Shown: positions 8,383 to 17,874, numbered from the stretch's first letter. The stretch is 64,000 nucleotides of DNA from Bacteriovoracales bacterium (GCA_030149295.1 JASBRV010000078.1:1-64000); one strand, 5' to 3'. The notes: generated from the letters alone by a model not told the origin. Numbers and translations are program-made.

Positions 8383-9876
8383 ATGTTCAGGAAAAAATAC
8401 GTAAATTTATGTCTTCTTCTTATTCTTATATCCACTTCCTTGGGAGCTGTTTCCTTTGAAGGTGTAGAGGGCCATGTCATTTCTCTCCAAGAATGGAGCC
8501 AAGACCTAAAAGACAACAAAATTGACTCTCTTCTCCTCTCTGATCTGCAAAAAAGTGAGTTTTATGCAGGCTCTCTTGCAGACCTCTATCAACAAGAGTC
8601 CATTCAACCTTATACCTTAAATCTTCTGCCTCTGTTTTTTGATGTTGTAATTACTCTTAATACAAAAATTCAATCCCTAGGTCCAACCCTAGATAATGCC
8701 AAATTAAAGGCACTTAGTCTGGTCTCTCTAAAAAAAATCAATGACCTCTTTTTTCACCCAACCAAAACACGCCGATTAGTTACTGATCAATTTAAGGCTA
8801 ACCCACATTTGGAGAAAAATTGGAACAATCTTTGGCAAAGCGCCTTTCATCCTAAACGACTAAAAAAGCTAAGAGTATCCCTCAAGGAATATGGTGAATC
8901 TCAACACCCTGAGCTTGAAAAGGCATGGGAAAATTCTGTTGCAAAAAAACTCTCACAAGAAAATAATGGTCTTGAAAGGTTAGCTGATAAAGAACTCGGT
9001 CTTAGAAAAATAAATGACTCCTTTAGTTCTTTTCTCAGCAGCATCACCAACGGTGCTTCTTCTGCTTTTGGTACCGTTGCCGGAAATATTGCTTGGCGTG
9101 AAGGCTATCTCAAAAATAACAAAGCACTTTTAGAAAAACTAGGATCGACATTAAAACCTTTTGACCTTCTCATGGAAAAGAAGGCTTATAAGTTTACAGA
9201 CCTCACTATCCCCGGTCACTGGGGCCATGTGGGTGTTTACCTTGGAAATGAAGCTCAACTCAAAGAACTCGGTCTTTGGAATCATCCCAGTATCATCCCT
9301 TTTAAAGAACAAATCCTTGCGGGAAAAAATATCTTTCAAGTTCGGCGTTGGGGTCTTGTCTTTGACAGCCTTACTGACTTTGTAAACCTTGATGAAATGG
9401 CCGTGCTTAGAGTTAAAGGATTTACCAATAAAGGAGCCGACTCTTTATCGCAAACCCTATCTTTCCTAGCGGAACAAATTGGCAAAGAGTATGATTTTAG
9501 TTTTGATGCTATGACAGGTGAAACCATTACCTGCACTGAGATCATCGCCTTTTCTTACGGTGAAATTGCATGGCCAATGGAAGAACTTCTTGGTCGCTTA
9601 ACGATCTCGCCTAATGATCTCGCTAAACTTGCTTTTTATACTGATTCCCCCCTTGAATCCATACTCTATGTCACGGGAAGTCCCAAAGGACTTCATGTAA
9701 AAAGTGTGGAAGATTTTGGAAAAACATTAAATTTTGTAAGAAAAGACAGCGTCTTTAAAGAGCATAATCTTGCTTGTAAAAGAGAACACTATCGTCATCG
9801 ACGCAATGGCCTGCGCTTTCGTTATTCTTGTGAAGATCAATTCAAAGAAAAGGTCTATACTAAGACGGGTCGATAA
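8383..9876 (+). CDS. Exported permuted NlpC/P60 (YiiX/YaeF-like) cysteine hydrolase
   Basis: 497-residue exported protein with an N-terminal signal peptide. The C-terminal half holds the circularly permuted papain-like fold of the YiiX/YaeF group: the His comes first in GHWGHVGVYLG (His282) and the Cys follows in TITCTEII (Cys384), with the usual KEYDFSFD segment between them. These proteins hydrolyse amide or ester bonds in peptidoglycan or lipids. The N-terminal 250 residues are helical and specific to this protein. There is no clear Shine-Dalgarno; a TAAAAT box ends six bases before the ATG, so the message may be leaderless. The 3' end overlaps the convergent olsA by 22 bases. Confidence 0.78.
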   Translation: MFRKKYVNLCLLLILISTSLGAVSFEGVEGHVISLQEWSQDLKDNKIDSLLLSDLQKSEFYAGSLADLYQQESIQPYTLNLLPLFFDVVITLNTKIQSLGPTLDNAKLKALSLVSLKKINDLFFHPTKTRRLVTDQFKANPHLEKNWNNLWQSAFHPKRLKKLRVSLKEYGESQHPELEKAWENSVAKKLSQENNGLERLADKELGLRKINDSFSSFLSSITNGASSAFGTVAGNIAWREGYLKNNKALLEKLGSTLKPFDLLMEKKAYKFTDLTIPGHWGHVGVYLGNEAQLKELGLWNHPSIIPFKEQILAGKNIFQVRRWGLVFDSLTDFVNLDEMAVLRVKGFTNKGADSLSQTLSFLAEQIGKEYDFSFDAMTGETITCTEIIAFSYGEIAWPMEELLGRLTISPNDLAKLAFYTDSPLESILYVTGSPKGLHVKSVEDFGKTLNFVRKDSVFKEHNLACKREHYRHRRNGLRFRYSCEDQFKEKVYTKTGR

Positions 9877-10664
9877 AGGGAGGAGACACGTTTATGGCTC
9901 TCCTCAGCGAGAATGCCGTAATCAGCTTCTTCTCCAATCTGAAGATCTTTGCCTACACATAAATCAACCTCGATTTTCTTTAGCTTAAGAAAGCCCCAAA
10001 GGTGATCTGCAAAAGTCATGTCTCCATACCAAAAAACAATATCTCTGTTTTCTAGGTTTACTTCTTTGCCATCAAGGTAGCGATAATTGATAGTAATAGG
10101 CTTTATAGAAATTTTAGAATCAATAGCGGCCTTAAAAAGTGGTCTTCTAAAGCGAATTACTTCTGCTCCATTAGTTGAAGTCGCTTCAGGAAAGATGACG
10201 ACATCCAAACCTGTTTTTAAGGCGTCTGTCACTTCTTGGATCTCAGTGCCGAGATTTCTTTTATTTCTCCTCTCAACAAAGACACAACCTCCTAATTTGC
10301 AAATATGCCCGAGAAAGGGAGTGTCTCTAATTTCCACGGAAGTGACAAAACAAGCCGGGTAATAGGCACAAATAACAAGAACATCGGTATAGGACAAATG
10401 ATTGGAAACGATGAGGTTATTGATGCGTCTTTGCTCTTCTTGCTCATTTTCACCCACTCTTTTCACTCGAATACCCATGAACCAGCAAGCAAAACGGGCG
10501 TAGGCACCGAGAATACCACAAATGATTTTACGGGCTCCCATAGGATTCATTTTAAAGTATGGATAAAAAGGAAACGCCGTCAAAAAATAAGCATTAACGG
10601 CGATAATAAAGGTAACAGTTTTAAAGAATGCACGAGCATTCGCCACTAGGAAATTCATCGTCAC
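9855..10664 (-). CDS. olsA: PlsC-family acyltransferase, probable lyso-ornithine lipid O-acyltransferase
   Basis: Membrane-associated acyltransferase of 269 residues with N-terminal hydrophobic segments. It carries the PlsC motifs NHLSYTD (NHxxxxD, His89 and Asp94) and FPEATST (residues 158-164). The gene overlaps the upstream OlsB-like gene by four bases (GTGA), so it starts at GTG 10664 or at ATG 10658, and translation is probably coupled. The pairing with OlsB makes lyso-ornithine-lipid acylation the likeliest role. A general 1-acyl-glycerol-3-phosphate acyltransferase is the alternative. Confidence 0.8.
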   Translation of the reverse strand: MTMNFLVANARAFFKTVTFIIAVNAYFLTAFPFYPYFKMNPMGARKIICGILGAYARFACWFMGIRVKRVGENEQEEQRRINNLIVSNHLSYTDVLVICAYYPACFVTSVEIRDTPFLGHICKLGGCVFVERRNKRNLGTEIQEVTDALKTGLDVVIFPEATSTNGAEVIRFRRPLFKAAIDSKISIKPITINYRYLDGKEVNLENRDIVFWYGDMTFADHLWGFLKLKKIEVDLCVGKDLQIGEEADYGILAEESHKRVSSLYRPVLV

Positions 10665-11509
10665 TTAAAATAGCGTCTTTTATATCCTGAGGTCAAATGA
10701 TCCATGTCCAAAATTGTTAAAAAGTCGATGCACTTAAAATCAAGATCAAGGGCTGGCTCACCAAAGACTTTGGAACCTGCGGTGAAGTAGCTTCTTAAAA
10801 GAGGCGGTATCAACCCCTTAATCTCACTATCATCCATTTGAGCCTGCTCAACATTTTTAAGATCCATATTAAACTTACCAATAGGCACGATCCCAAAGCG
10901 ATCATCAAGCTGTTCTTTCTCTTCAAGGTAGTTCATAACCGATTTCGCTTGAGAGGCTTCCGTGATTTTTAAAGACGAACAACCAAAGAGATAGCGTGAT
11001 CCCGTTAATCGTATGTATTCAGCAATCCCCCTCCAAAGGAGATCGATAACATTGCCATTGCGATGAGCATGATGAATACAAGCCCTTCCTAGTTCAAGTT
11101 TTGGTCCCGGTGTATTGAGAAATTGATCGAGATTAAATTCAGACTGAGAGTAAAACTGATCACTATAATGACTAGAGATAACTCGATATGTTCCTACAAT
11201 TCGATCATCTTCTTTTGACCTAATAATAATATGATCACAAACACTATCAAATTCATCGAGATCAAAGCCATCACTATCCTCTTTAGCGGCACCAGTTTCT
11301 TCAAGGAAGATTTGGTGGCGAAGTTCAAAAACCTCGAGGAGGTCTTTCATCGTCGCAGCCGTTTCTAGACGATAACTACCTGTCTCAATATCGATATCAT
11401 AAGTAGGTGTGTAAGCAATAAATCGTGGTGAAAATTTAATGTCCCATCCGCGCGGCATACGAAAAATGTTCCTAAAGGGGTTGGCGAAAGTTTCTAATCT
11501 TGTTGCCAT
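10661..11509 (-). CDS. olsB: OlsB-like L-ornithine N-alpha-acyltransferase (GNAT fold)
   Basis: 282-residue acyl-ACP-dependent N-acyltransferase of the OlsB/hemolysin-type GNAT family (Acetyltransf_5). Typical segments are EVFELRHQIFLEETG, DEFDSVCDHIIIRS, RIVGTYRVI and LELGRACIHHAHRNG, followed by the LLWRGIAEYI helix. It would put a 3-hydroxy fatty acid on ornithine, the first step of ornithine-lipid synthesis; the following overlapping gene would add the second chain. Ornithine lipids replace phospholipids under phosphate limitation in many bacteria. Starts at ATG 11509, preceded by AAGGAGC (TCAAGGAGCAGAGAC before the ATG). Confidence 0.82.
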   Translation of the reverse strand: MATRLETFANPFRNIFRMPRGWDIKFSPRFIAYTPTYDIDIETGSYRLETAATMKDLLEVFELRHQIFLEETGAAKEDSDGFDLDEFDSVCDHIIIRSKEDDRIVGTYRVISSHYSDQFYSQSEFNLDQFLNTPGPKLELGRACIHHAHRNGNVIDLLWRGIAEYIRLTGSRYLFGCSSLKITEASQAKSVMNYLEEKEQLDDRFGIVPIGKFNMDLKNVEQAQMDDSEIKGLIPPLLRSYFTAGSKVFGEPALDLDFKCIDFLTILDMDHLTSGYKRRYFK

Positions 11510-11726
11510 GTCTCTGCTCCTTGAAAAATCTGATTCCTTGATTTTTACTCGTGTGTTGTGAGTCCTTCATAAGAGGCATCCTCATGGTTATTGTAAGCCC
11601 TCATTCTACACCTGACAGTACAAGAGCGAGTAGGATTATATTAAGATTCTGTTAGCTCGCAGCGTCCATCCGTTAATTTTTCACTATTTAGCTAGGTTTT
11701 CATCAAGATTGTATGGATGGGTTCCC

Positions 11727-12887
11727 ATGAATCCTTTTATGACCTTTAATGAATCTATGACCACTGAAACCCTCTTTCATCAAGGTGATTATTTCTTTGA
11801 TAGCCTCCTCAAAGAGTGCAAAAGGGCCCGTCACGAAATTCTTATTGAAGCCTATATTTTTGAAACGGATGATCTTGGAAAACGCCTCCTCAAAGTTTTG
11901 CGTAAAAAAGCACAAGAAGGTATTAAGGTTAAAATTCTCATTGATGGCATTGGCTCTTTTTCCTTTTGCCCGCTTCTCTTTAAAAAACTCTGTAATGAAA
12001 ATTTTGAAATTAGAGTATTCAACCCCCTTCCCTTTCAATGTGGCGCCAATAGTGAACCCTATACACAAAACTTTGCTCTTCAATTCTTAAGAGGACTCTT
12101 CTTCATCAACAAAAGAAATCATAGGAAAACTTATATCATCGATAAAAGAATCGCCTATGTCGGCTCTATCAATATCACAAGCCTTCATAGCTTTCGTTTT
12201 TCAGGAGAGCGTTCTTGGCGTGATACGGGTATAAAATTAAAAGACGAGCGAGTCGGCCTATTAAGAGATGCTTTTTATTATGCCTGGAAAAGGCATCTTT
12301 CCCATACTAATGCCATAGAATCTTTTCCCAATGCTATTAGGAGTATCCGGTCTGGTCTACGCCTCAATGATGGTCCTTTCGCCCGAGCTCTTCAAAACCA
12401 CGATTTAATTAAAAGAATTGAAAAGGCAAAAAATAGAATTTGGATCACCAATCCCTACTTCGTTCCCACGCCTAGACTTATTACCGCCCTAAAAGGAGCA
12501 GCTCTAAGAGGAGTCAATATTTCTATTATTATTCCAAGAAAGAGTGATATGAAGCTTTTTCCCCTGATCAATTCTCTTGCTTCTCGCAAATTAGCTAAGT
12601 GGGGAATCAATATTTTTGAATACCTTCCTCGTATTTTACACGCGAAAATCATGGTGATTGACCAATGGTGTATTGTGGGGAGCAGTAATATGAATAGCCG
12701 CTCGCTCAAGCATGACTATGAGGTCGATGTTGTTTTAAGAGACCAGAGAAATAAAGACTCTTTAACAAAGCAATTTCTTTTTGACCTAGCAGAAAGCACA
12801 GAGTTAAAAAGTCAGGATATTCAAAAGCGCTATGGTTCGAGTTATTTGGCGAGCCTATTCTTTGGACTAATAAAATACTGGCTTTAA
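11727..12887 (+). CDS. Cardiolipin synthase-like phospholipase D family protein
   Basis: 386-residue protein with two HKD half-sites: HRKTYIIDKRIAYVGSIN and HAKIMVIDQWCIVGSSN, each HxKxxxxD plus GSxN. The order and spacing match ClsB-like cardiolipin synthases, which join two phosphatidyl groups. It lacks the N-terminal membrane anchors of ClsA. The ATG at 11727 or 11739 is likely; a TTG at 11709 would add six residues without support. It is divergent from olsBA, so this locus holds three membrane-lipid enzymes. Other PLD superfamily activities cannot be excluded. Confidence 0.82.
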   Translation: MNPFMTFNESMTTETLFHQGDYFFDSLLKECKRARHEILIEAYIFETDDLGKRLLKVLRKKAQEGIKVKILIDGIGSFSFCPLLFKKLCNENFEIRVFNPLPFQCGANSEPYTQNFALQFLRGLFFINKRNHRKTYIIDKRIAYVGSINITSLHSFRFSGERSWRDTGIKLKDERVGLLRDAFYYAWKRHLSHTNAIESFPNAIRSIRSGLRLNDGPFARALQNHDLIKRIEKAKNRIWITNPYFVPTPRLITALKGAALRGVNISIIIPRKSDMKLFPLINSLASRKLAKWGINIFEYLPRILHAKIMVIDQWCIVGSSNMNSRSLKHDYEVDVVLRDQRNKDSLTKQFLFDLAESTELKSQDIQKRYGSSYLASLFFGLIKYWL

Positions 12888-12995
12888 CAAAGCCTTTTAG
12901 TCAGAATTGATCCCCCTTCTTTTCCCTGCTTCCAACTTGTCTCCTCACCCGTTAAAATAAAAGGCAAGAACCTGAAATCACTAGGAAGTAAGCAT

Positions 12996-13958
12996 TTGAA
13001 GGACCTTCACGAACTTAAACTCATAAGAGAACTAACCCATTTCAATGATGACCTCATTGAAACCTATGAACTCGATAGAGTTTATACAGAAGGGAGCTCA
13101 TATCCTATCCTCGCCTTCTCTATCGGAACCAAAGACAAGAGCAAACCGGCCCTTGGCCTTTTTGGCGGGGTCCATGGTCTCGAAAGAGTGGGAAGCCATG
13201 TGGTGATTACCTATTTAACTTCACTTTTCAAGCAACTCTCATGGGACGAAGAATTGAGAGAAAGGCTTCAAGATTGCCGTATTGTTTCTATCCCCCTTAT
13301 TAATCCAGGGGGGATGGCCAAACATATGCGCTCCAATCCCAATGGCGTGGACCTGATGAGAAATGCCCCTATTGATTGTGAAGAAAAATCCCCTACTTTT
13401 CTTGTCAGTGGCCATCGTTATTCCCCTAAACTTCCCTGGTATCGAGGAGAAGAGGGAAAGCCGATGGAGATAGAATCCCAGGCATTAGTAGATTTTTGTC
13501 GCGATCAACTCTTTGATTGTCCCGCGGCCATTACAGTAGACTTTCACTCTGGTTTTGGTATGAAAGATCGGTTGTGGTTTCCCTATGCCAAGACAAGTGA
13601 GCCCTTTCCCAAAATAAAACAAGTACAAAACCTCAAAGATATCCTCGATGAAACACATCCCCATCACATCTATAAAATAGAACCTCAGTTTGATAGCTAC
13701 ACTATTAGTGGCGACCTTTGGGACTACATTTTTGATCTCCATAGTGAGAAAAACCAAAAAAGTGGAAATATAATCCTTCCTTGGACTTTAGAGATGGGTT
13801 CATGGATCTGGGTTAAGAAAAACCCCCTACAAATTTTTACGGCCGGTGGTTTTTTTAACCCCATTAAGTCCCACCGTTATGACCGAACGATGAGAAGGCA
13901 TATGCTCCTTATTGATTTTCTTTTTAGGGCCGCGAGGAATTACTCAGCATGGATATAA
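12996..13958 (+). CDS. M14 family zinc carboxypeptidase
   Basis: 320-residue cytoplasmic metallocarboxypeptidase. Zinc ligands are visible in GVHGLE (His60, Glu63) and DFHSGFG (His184); the catalytic Glu is in LEMGSW (Glu266). The substrate-binding RSNPNGVDLMRN matches the conserved Asn-Arg region of the family. The start is TTG at 12996, chosen because AGGAAG lies seven bases upstream. There is no signal peptide, so it acts inside the cell unless it is released. It overlaps the following alpha/beta hydrolase gene by ten bases and forms an operon with it. Confidence 0.84.
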   Translation: MKDLHELKLIRELTHFNDDLIETYELDRVYTEGSSYPILAFSIGTKDKSKPALGLFGGVHGLERVGSHVVITYLTSLFKQLSWDEELRERLQDCRIVSIPLINPGGMAKHMRSNPNGVDLMRNAPIDCEEKSPTFLVSGHRYSPKLPWYRGEEGKPMEIESQALVDFCRDQLFDCPAAITVDFHSGFGMKDRLWFPYAKTSEPFPKIKQVQNLKDILDETHPHHIYKIEPQFDSYTISGDLWDYIFDLHSEKNQKSGNIILPWTLEMGSWIWVKKNPLQIFTAGGFFNPIKSHRYDRTMRRHMLLIDFLFRAARNYSAWI

Positions 13959-14728
13959 GACCACAAAATCTTTTACTCCTTCGAGGACTTGCAAGAGAAG
14001 AGCGCCACTGGGGACCTTTCCCCAAAATGCTTGAACAAAGAATAAAGGGGATCAAAACCCATTTTTTAGAACTTCCTGGAGTTGGAAAAAAAGTCAATCA
14101 TGATGCCTACACGAGCATATCTGACTACACCAATGAGTTGCGTGAAGAATGGATTTATCTAAAGGAAGATTTCTCAGGTCCCTGGGCCATTGTCGCTATT
14201 TCCATGGGTGGAATGATCGCTATGGATTGGGCCAATCGCTTTCCGGAAGATATGAAAGCTTTAGTCCTGATTAATTCCTCTGCCGGCAATTTATCTCCTC
14301 CACACCATCGTTTCAGCCCTAGTGCCATGAAAATGCTACTTAAACTTTTCTTTCGAGAAGATTATGAGGAGAGAGAGGAAGCGATTTTAAAGCTCACAAC
14401 TAATCTCTTAAAGGTTGATAAAGAAATCATCGCTGAATATGCCAGCTACTCAAGTGAGAGTCCGCTTAAACGGGCAAGTTTTCTCAAACAAATGTATGCC
14501 GCTTCTCGTTTCGAAGTCCCTCAATCATTGAAGGCTCCCCTTCTCTTACTAGCTGCAAAAAAAGATAGACTTGCAAGCTTTAAATGTTCTAAGGCCATTG
14601 GAAAACGATTGAATACCAAGTTATATCTTCACAAAGAAGCCGGTCATGACCTGCCTCTAGATGATGCCCCATGGGTCATTGACCATATTCAGAATTTTCT
14701 TGATGGACAATTTAAAAATTCAAACTAA
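13949..14728 (+). CDS. Alpha/beta hydrolase (BioH-like)
   Basis: 259-residue soluble serine hydrolase. The triad is visible: Ser85 in AISMGGMI, Asp206 in AAKKDRLAS and His233 in EAGHDLPLDD. The fold is that of BioH/MenH-type esterases; the motif is AxSMGG. No biotin genes are adjacent, so the substrate is open. It overlaps the end of the M14 peptidase gene by ten bases, suggesting linked expression and perhaps a joint degradation task. Its end overlaps the convergent dtd by 17 bases. Confidence 0.8.
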   Translation: MDIRPQNLLLLRGLAREERHWGPFPKMLEQRIKGIKTHFLELPGVGKKVNHDAYTSISDYTNELREEWIYLKEDFSGPWAIVAISMGGMIAMDWANRFPEDMKALVLINSSAGNLSPPHHRFSPSAMKMLLKLFFREDYEEREEAILKLTTNLLKVDKEIIAEYASYSSESPLKRASFLKQMYAASRFEVPQSLKAPLLLLAAKKDRLASFKCSKAIGKRLNTKLYLHKEAGHDLPLDDAPWVIDHIQNFLDGQFKNSN

Positions 14729-15149
14729 AGGTCACTGGACCATCATTGATCAGCTCAACATCCATCTTGGCGCCAAAAACTCCCCTCTTAACGGGAACAA
14801 GCTCCTCTAGAAGATCACAAAAGCGATTAAACATTAGCTGCGCCTTTTCTGGTGTCATCGACTGATCGAAACTTGGCCTATTTCCTTTGTGGCCATTCCA
14901 GCTGAGGGTAAATTGAGATACACAAAGAAATTCTCCTTCAACTTGAAGAAGACTTTGATTCATTTTGCCTGTTTCTGGCTCTTCAAATATTCGTAAATTC
15001 TTCAACTTTTCAGCGACCCTTAATAAGTCCACTCCCTCATCGTTTTTTTCCATGCAAACAAAAAGAAGGGCCCCGCTTCCAATAGAGGAAACCTCTTGCT
15101 CTTCGACAAAGACGGCTGCTTTTTTCACACGCTGGATGACAATTTTCAT
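14712..15149 (-). CDS. dtd: D-aminoacyl-tRNA deacylase
   Basis: 145 residues, the normal length of DTD. It removes D-amino acids (and glycine mischarged on tRNA-Ala) from tRNA, a proofreading step. The signature motifs are SQFTL (residues 78-82) and NDGPVT (135-140), with the conserved NGHKGNRPSF between them. Its ATG overlaps the stop of the upstream FHA gene by one base (TAATG), so the two are translationally coupled, which is an unusual partner for dtd. Confidence 0.97.
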   Translation of the reverse strand: MKIVIQRVKKAAVFVEEQEVSSIGSGALLFVCMEKNDEGVDLLRVAEKLKNLRIFEEPETGKMNQSLLQVEGEFLCVSQFTLSWNGHKGNRPSFDQSMTPEKAQLMFNRFCDLLEELVPVKRGVFGAKMDVELINDGPVTFSLNF

Positions 15150-16165
15150 TAAGAAGCTTTTTTATTGCCGTAGAGATCGGGCTTTTTGTCTCCAAAGCGA
15201 TCATCGGCATATTCTTTTTGGACTTTCTTAAACTCTTTTTCTTTCTCGTCAATAAGAGCTTTGATCATGATGACTTTTTGGGTCATATCTTCTTTGGCAA
15301 AGGAACGAATCTCTTTATAAAGCCCTGAGAGCTCCTCTTCAAGGGCATCTCTTCCTTTGATGATTTCAATATCATTTTTAAGTTCATTCATGATCGCTAC
15401 ATTTGTCTTTTTCTCTTCATCAAGCTCTAGAATTTCTTTTCGAATCTGCTGAATCTTAGTCTCAAGTTCTTTAATTTGATCTAATAACTTACTTTTATCA
15501 ACTCCAATTCTATCAGTAACGAGAACAATACTATCGATTGTTGCCTCCAAACTAATAATACTATCATGCTTCTTAGCCTTTAAATAAGTATTAAACTCAT
15601 CAAGCTCTTTAGCCTTTGCTTCAGCTAATGCCTTTTTCTTTTCTCTCCGAGCCCCTTCCTTTTTAATTTCATCTAGTTGTTGATGAAGTCCTTCTATTTC
15701 ATCTTTCTGTTGCCTTAAGTTCTTAAGAGAGGACTTCTTCTTTTCCTTACCTTCTTGCTCAATGGGTTGCTCATAGTTGTGAAGGATCACATCCTGGGTT
15801 TTGCTGGCCCCGATCTTAAATGTATCCGTTATGCTTGGTAGATCCAAAAGCGCTTGATTAGGCTCAGTCGAGGAAAAATAATAAACCTTATCTCCAAATT
15901 GGACGGAGTCTTTTGGTTTTAACTTCATTTGAATTTCAGATTTAATCTCACTTCCGTTAATGAAGGTTGAATTGAAACTATCAAGATCGACAACATAGAA
16001 TTTGCCATCTTTATAATGAATTTCAGCATGCTCTAAAGATACCGATTGATCACGGATAAAGAAATCATTGCTCCTTGCCCGGCCAACAGTCCAGCGTTCC
16101 TTAGCGGTTAAATCAACCTTCTCTTCAGTATCAGGATCATATAAATACCAAATCATCTCTTGCAT
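15149..16165 (-). CDS. FHA-domain protein with long coiled coil
   Basis: 338-residue cytoplasmic protein. The N-terminal FHA domain (about residues 5-95) keeps the phosphothreonine-binding residues: GRARSND (Gly28, Arg29), SLEHAEIH (Ser43, His46) and NSTFINGSEI (Asn65 to Gly71). Residues 140 to 325 are Lys/Glu-rich heptads forming a long coiled coil. It should bind a phosphothreonine partner and scaffold a complex. The start has a perfect AAAGGAG. Upstream is a sigma-28-like promoter at 16196-16223. The last base of its stop is the first of dtd. A possible partner is the TTxSG-repeat protein at 23446 (inference). Confidence 0.9.
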   Translation of the reverse strand: MQEMIWYLYDPDTEEKVDLTAKERWTVGRARSNDFFIRDQSVSLEHAEIHYKDGKFYVVDLDSFNSTFINGSEIKSEIQMKLKPKDSVQFGDKVYYFSSTEPNQALLDLPSITDTFKIGASKTQDVILHNYEQPIEQEGKEKKKSSLKNLRQQKDEIEGLHQQLDEIKKEGARREKKKALAEAKAKELDEFNTYLKAKKHDSIISLEATIDSIVLVTDRIGVDKSKLLDQIKELETKIQQIRKEILELDEEKKTNVAIMNELKNDIEIIKGRDALEEELSGLYKEIRSFAKEDMTQKVIMIKALIDEKEKEFKKVQKEYADDRFGDKKPDLYGNKKAS

Positions 16166-16195
16166 TTTGCTCCTTTAAGCAATTACTACATGAAC

Positions 16196-16223
16196 CTATC
16201 GGTTAGTTAACTATTGAATTTTA
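16196..16223 (-). promoter_or_regulatory. Sigma-28 (FliA)-like promoter of FHA-dtd operon
   Basis: Reading the minus strand: -35 TAAAATTC, 12-base spacer, -10 ACCGATAG, against the known FliA consensus TAAAGTTT-N11-GCCGATAA (six of eight in each box). The -10 ends 31 bases before the ATG, leaving room for the AAAGGAG site. Confidence 0.6.
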
Positions 16224-16284
16224 GTGATATTTAAACTATTCCCCTCAAGCATCATGATGGTCTAGGCACTTGAAAAAACAAGAG

Positions 16285-17874
16285 TTAATCAAAAGAATAG
16301 CGGAATTCACCGGAGTAGATCATTCGGGTATAAGAAAAGTTCGCCTCGTCCTTAGAGACATTTCGACGATAGGAGGCACCTAGCGCCAACCTGGTATTTT
16401 CAGTTAGCCTCTTTTGCAGTCGAGTCTCAAAGCTGAGGAGCCTTTCTACTCCTCGTGTTGAAGACTGCTCCATAGTATCCAAAAATAAAACACTTCCCGA
16501 TAAATTGATATCCATTCCCAGTAAAGTTCTCGGCATCAAATAATCTGTACGTAATAGAAGTGAGTTGGTAGCAAAGAACTCGTTTTGGGGACGATAAAGG
16601 TCTGCAATCGCTAGAGCTAAAATAATGTGGCCATTTTCTCTTATAAAAAGTTGATCCAAGTAAAGAGTCGTCGTTGGACCAGATAAATCATCAATAAAAC
16701 TATCCAAGTTTCTTAATCTAAATTTGAAAGTGGTATCTCCCTCATTAAAGAACTTACGCCTGAAGCCTAAAGAGTACATAGTAGAGCGACCAAAAAACTT
16801 TCGCTCCTCTATCCCTTGGGAGTCCCTTGCTGTATAGTTATAGTCAAACTCGTAGAGTAGCTCTGCCCTTTTCCTGTTCCACGTAAAATTATAAGAACCA
16901 CGAATGGCAGGAGCTATAGAATAACTATCATTTTGAAATACATTACTATTTTCTCGGTTAAAATAATGAGCATAAGTCATTCTTATTTCTGGGGTTAGAA
17001 CGAAATGTCTGCCACCAAGATAACGTTTCGAATAGAAAAATTCTGAATTGGAAACTATTGATGAATTGTCAGTTACCGTATTTGCCACAGCAGGATTGTC
17101 TGAAGCCAGTGCGACATTGTCATCGGATTGAAATTCTTGTGTGAAAAAGAGATTAGTCCCCTGACGTGACAGTAAGCGCCCATTCTCCAAAAGGAGAGGA
17201 TGCATATTATGTTTGAGAAGAATCTCATCATATTTTACTTGCAACTCTTTTGCGGTATCACTACTGGGATCAAGTTTAATTCCTCGCTTAATAAGAGGTA
17301 CGATATAATCTGCAATATAATTTTCAGCATAAAATTTATTTTTTGTATTTTCGTAGACGAGACTTGCTAGTTTCAAGTAAGCCACTTGTTTTATCCCTTT
17401 CTCAGATTCAGCATCTTTTATAATTTTGATGTAATTAACCTTAACGGCTTTATGGTCCTCTAAAAGTTCGCTAATATGGGCAATATAATAAAGTGAGTAG
17501 GGCTTCTTAAAGCCTTTTTTAAACGAGATTTGAAAAGCACGTAAAGCTCCACTGAGTTCGTTCAAAGCATAGAGAGACTGTCCATATTCAAAGAAGAGGT
17601 CATCACTTGTTTTCCCTAAAAGAATGGCTTTCTTAAAATTAGGAATAGCAAGCTCATGCTGTTGCAAATATTTATAGGTTAAGGCTAAAAGATAGTGGCG
17701 GGTCCCTTCGAACGATTTATTGTAGGGAATTTTTCCCAAGGAGATCTGGGCTTCCTGATAGGAGCCTTCTTTGTAATGTTTATAAAATTCGCTTAGATCC
17801 TCCTTAGCCTGTAAGGAAATTGAAATCAAAGATGTCAGGTAAATCATTGAAACGAGTGATAAAACTTTCTGCAC
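16285..17874 (-). CDS. TPR protein with C-terminal outer-membrane beta-barrel
   Basis: 529-residue exported protein. After a signal peptide (to about Ala23) come TPR-like helical repeats (about residues 25-215). Residues 250-529 alternate polar and aromatic residues as in an outer-membrane barrel and end in EFRYSFD, close to the usual C-terminal aromatic signal. Start is GTG 17874, with GGATGG six bases upstream. It lies 73 bases after the FecR-domain gene, on the same strand, so the pair is probably an operon driven from the promoter at 19266-19293. It may be a surface receptor or export port; no family with known function is recognised. Confidence 0.72.
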   Translation of the reverse strand: MQKVLSLVSMIYLTSLISISLQAKEDLSEFYKHYKEGSYQEAQISLGKIPYNKSFEGTRHYLLALTYKYLQQHELAIPNFKKAILLGKTSDDLFFEYGQSLYALNELSGALRAFQISFKKGFKKPYSLYYIAHISELLEDHKAVKVNYIKIIKDAESEKGIKQVAYLKLASLVYENTKNKFYAENYIADYIVPLIKRGIKLDPSSDTAKELQVKYDEILLKHNMHPLLLENGRLLSRQGTNLFFTQEFQSDDNVALASDNPAVANTVTDNSSIVSNSEFFYSKRYLGGRHFVLTPEIRMTYAHYFNRENSNVFQNDSYSIAPAIRGSYNFTWNRKRAELLYEFDYNYTARDSQGIEERKFFGRSTMYSLGFRRKFFNEGDTTFKFRLRNLDSFIDDLSGPTTTLYLDQLFIRENGHIILALAIADLYRPQNEFFATNSLLLRTDYLMPRTLLGMDINLSGSVLFLDTMEQSSTRGVERLLSFETRLQKRLTENTRLALGASYRRNVSKDEANFSYTRMIYSGEFRYSFD

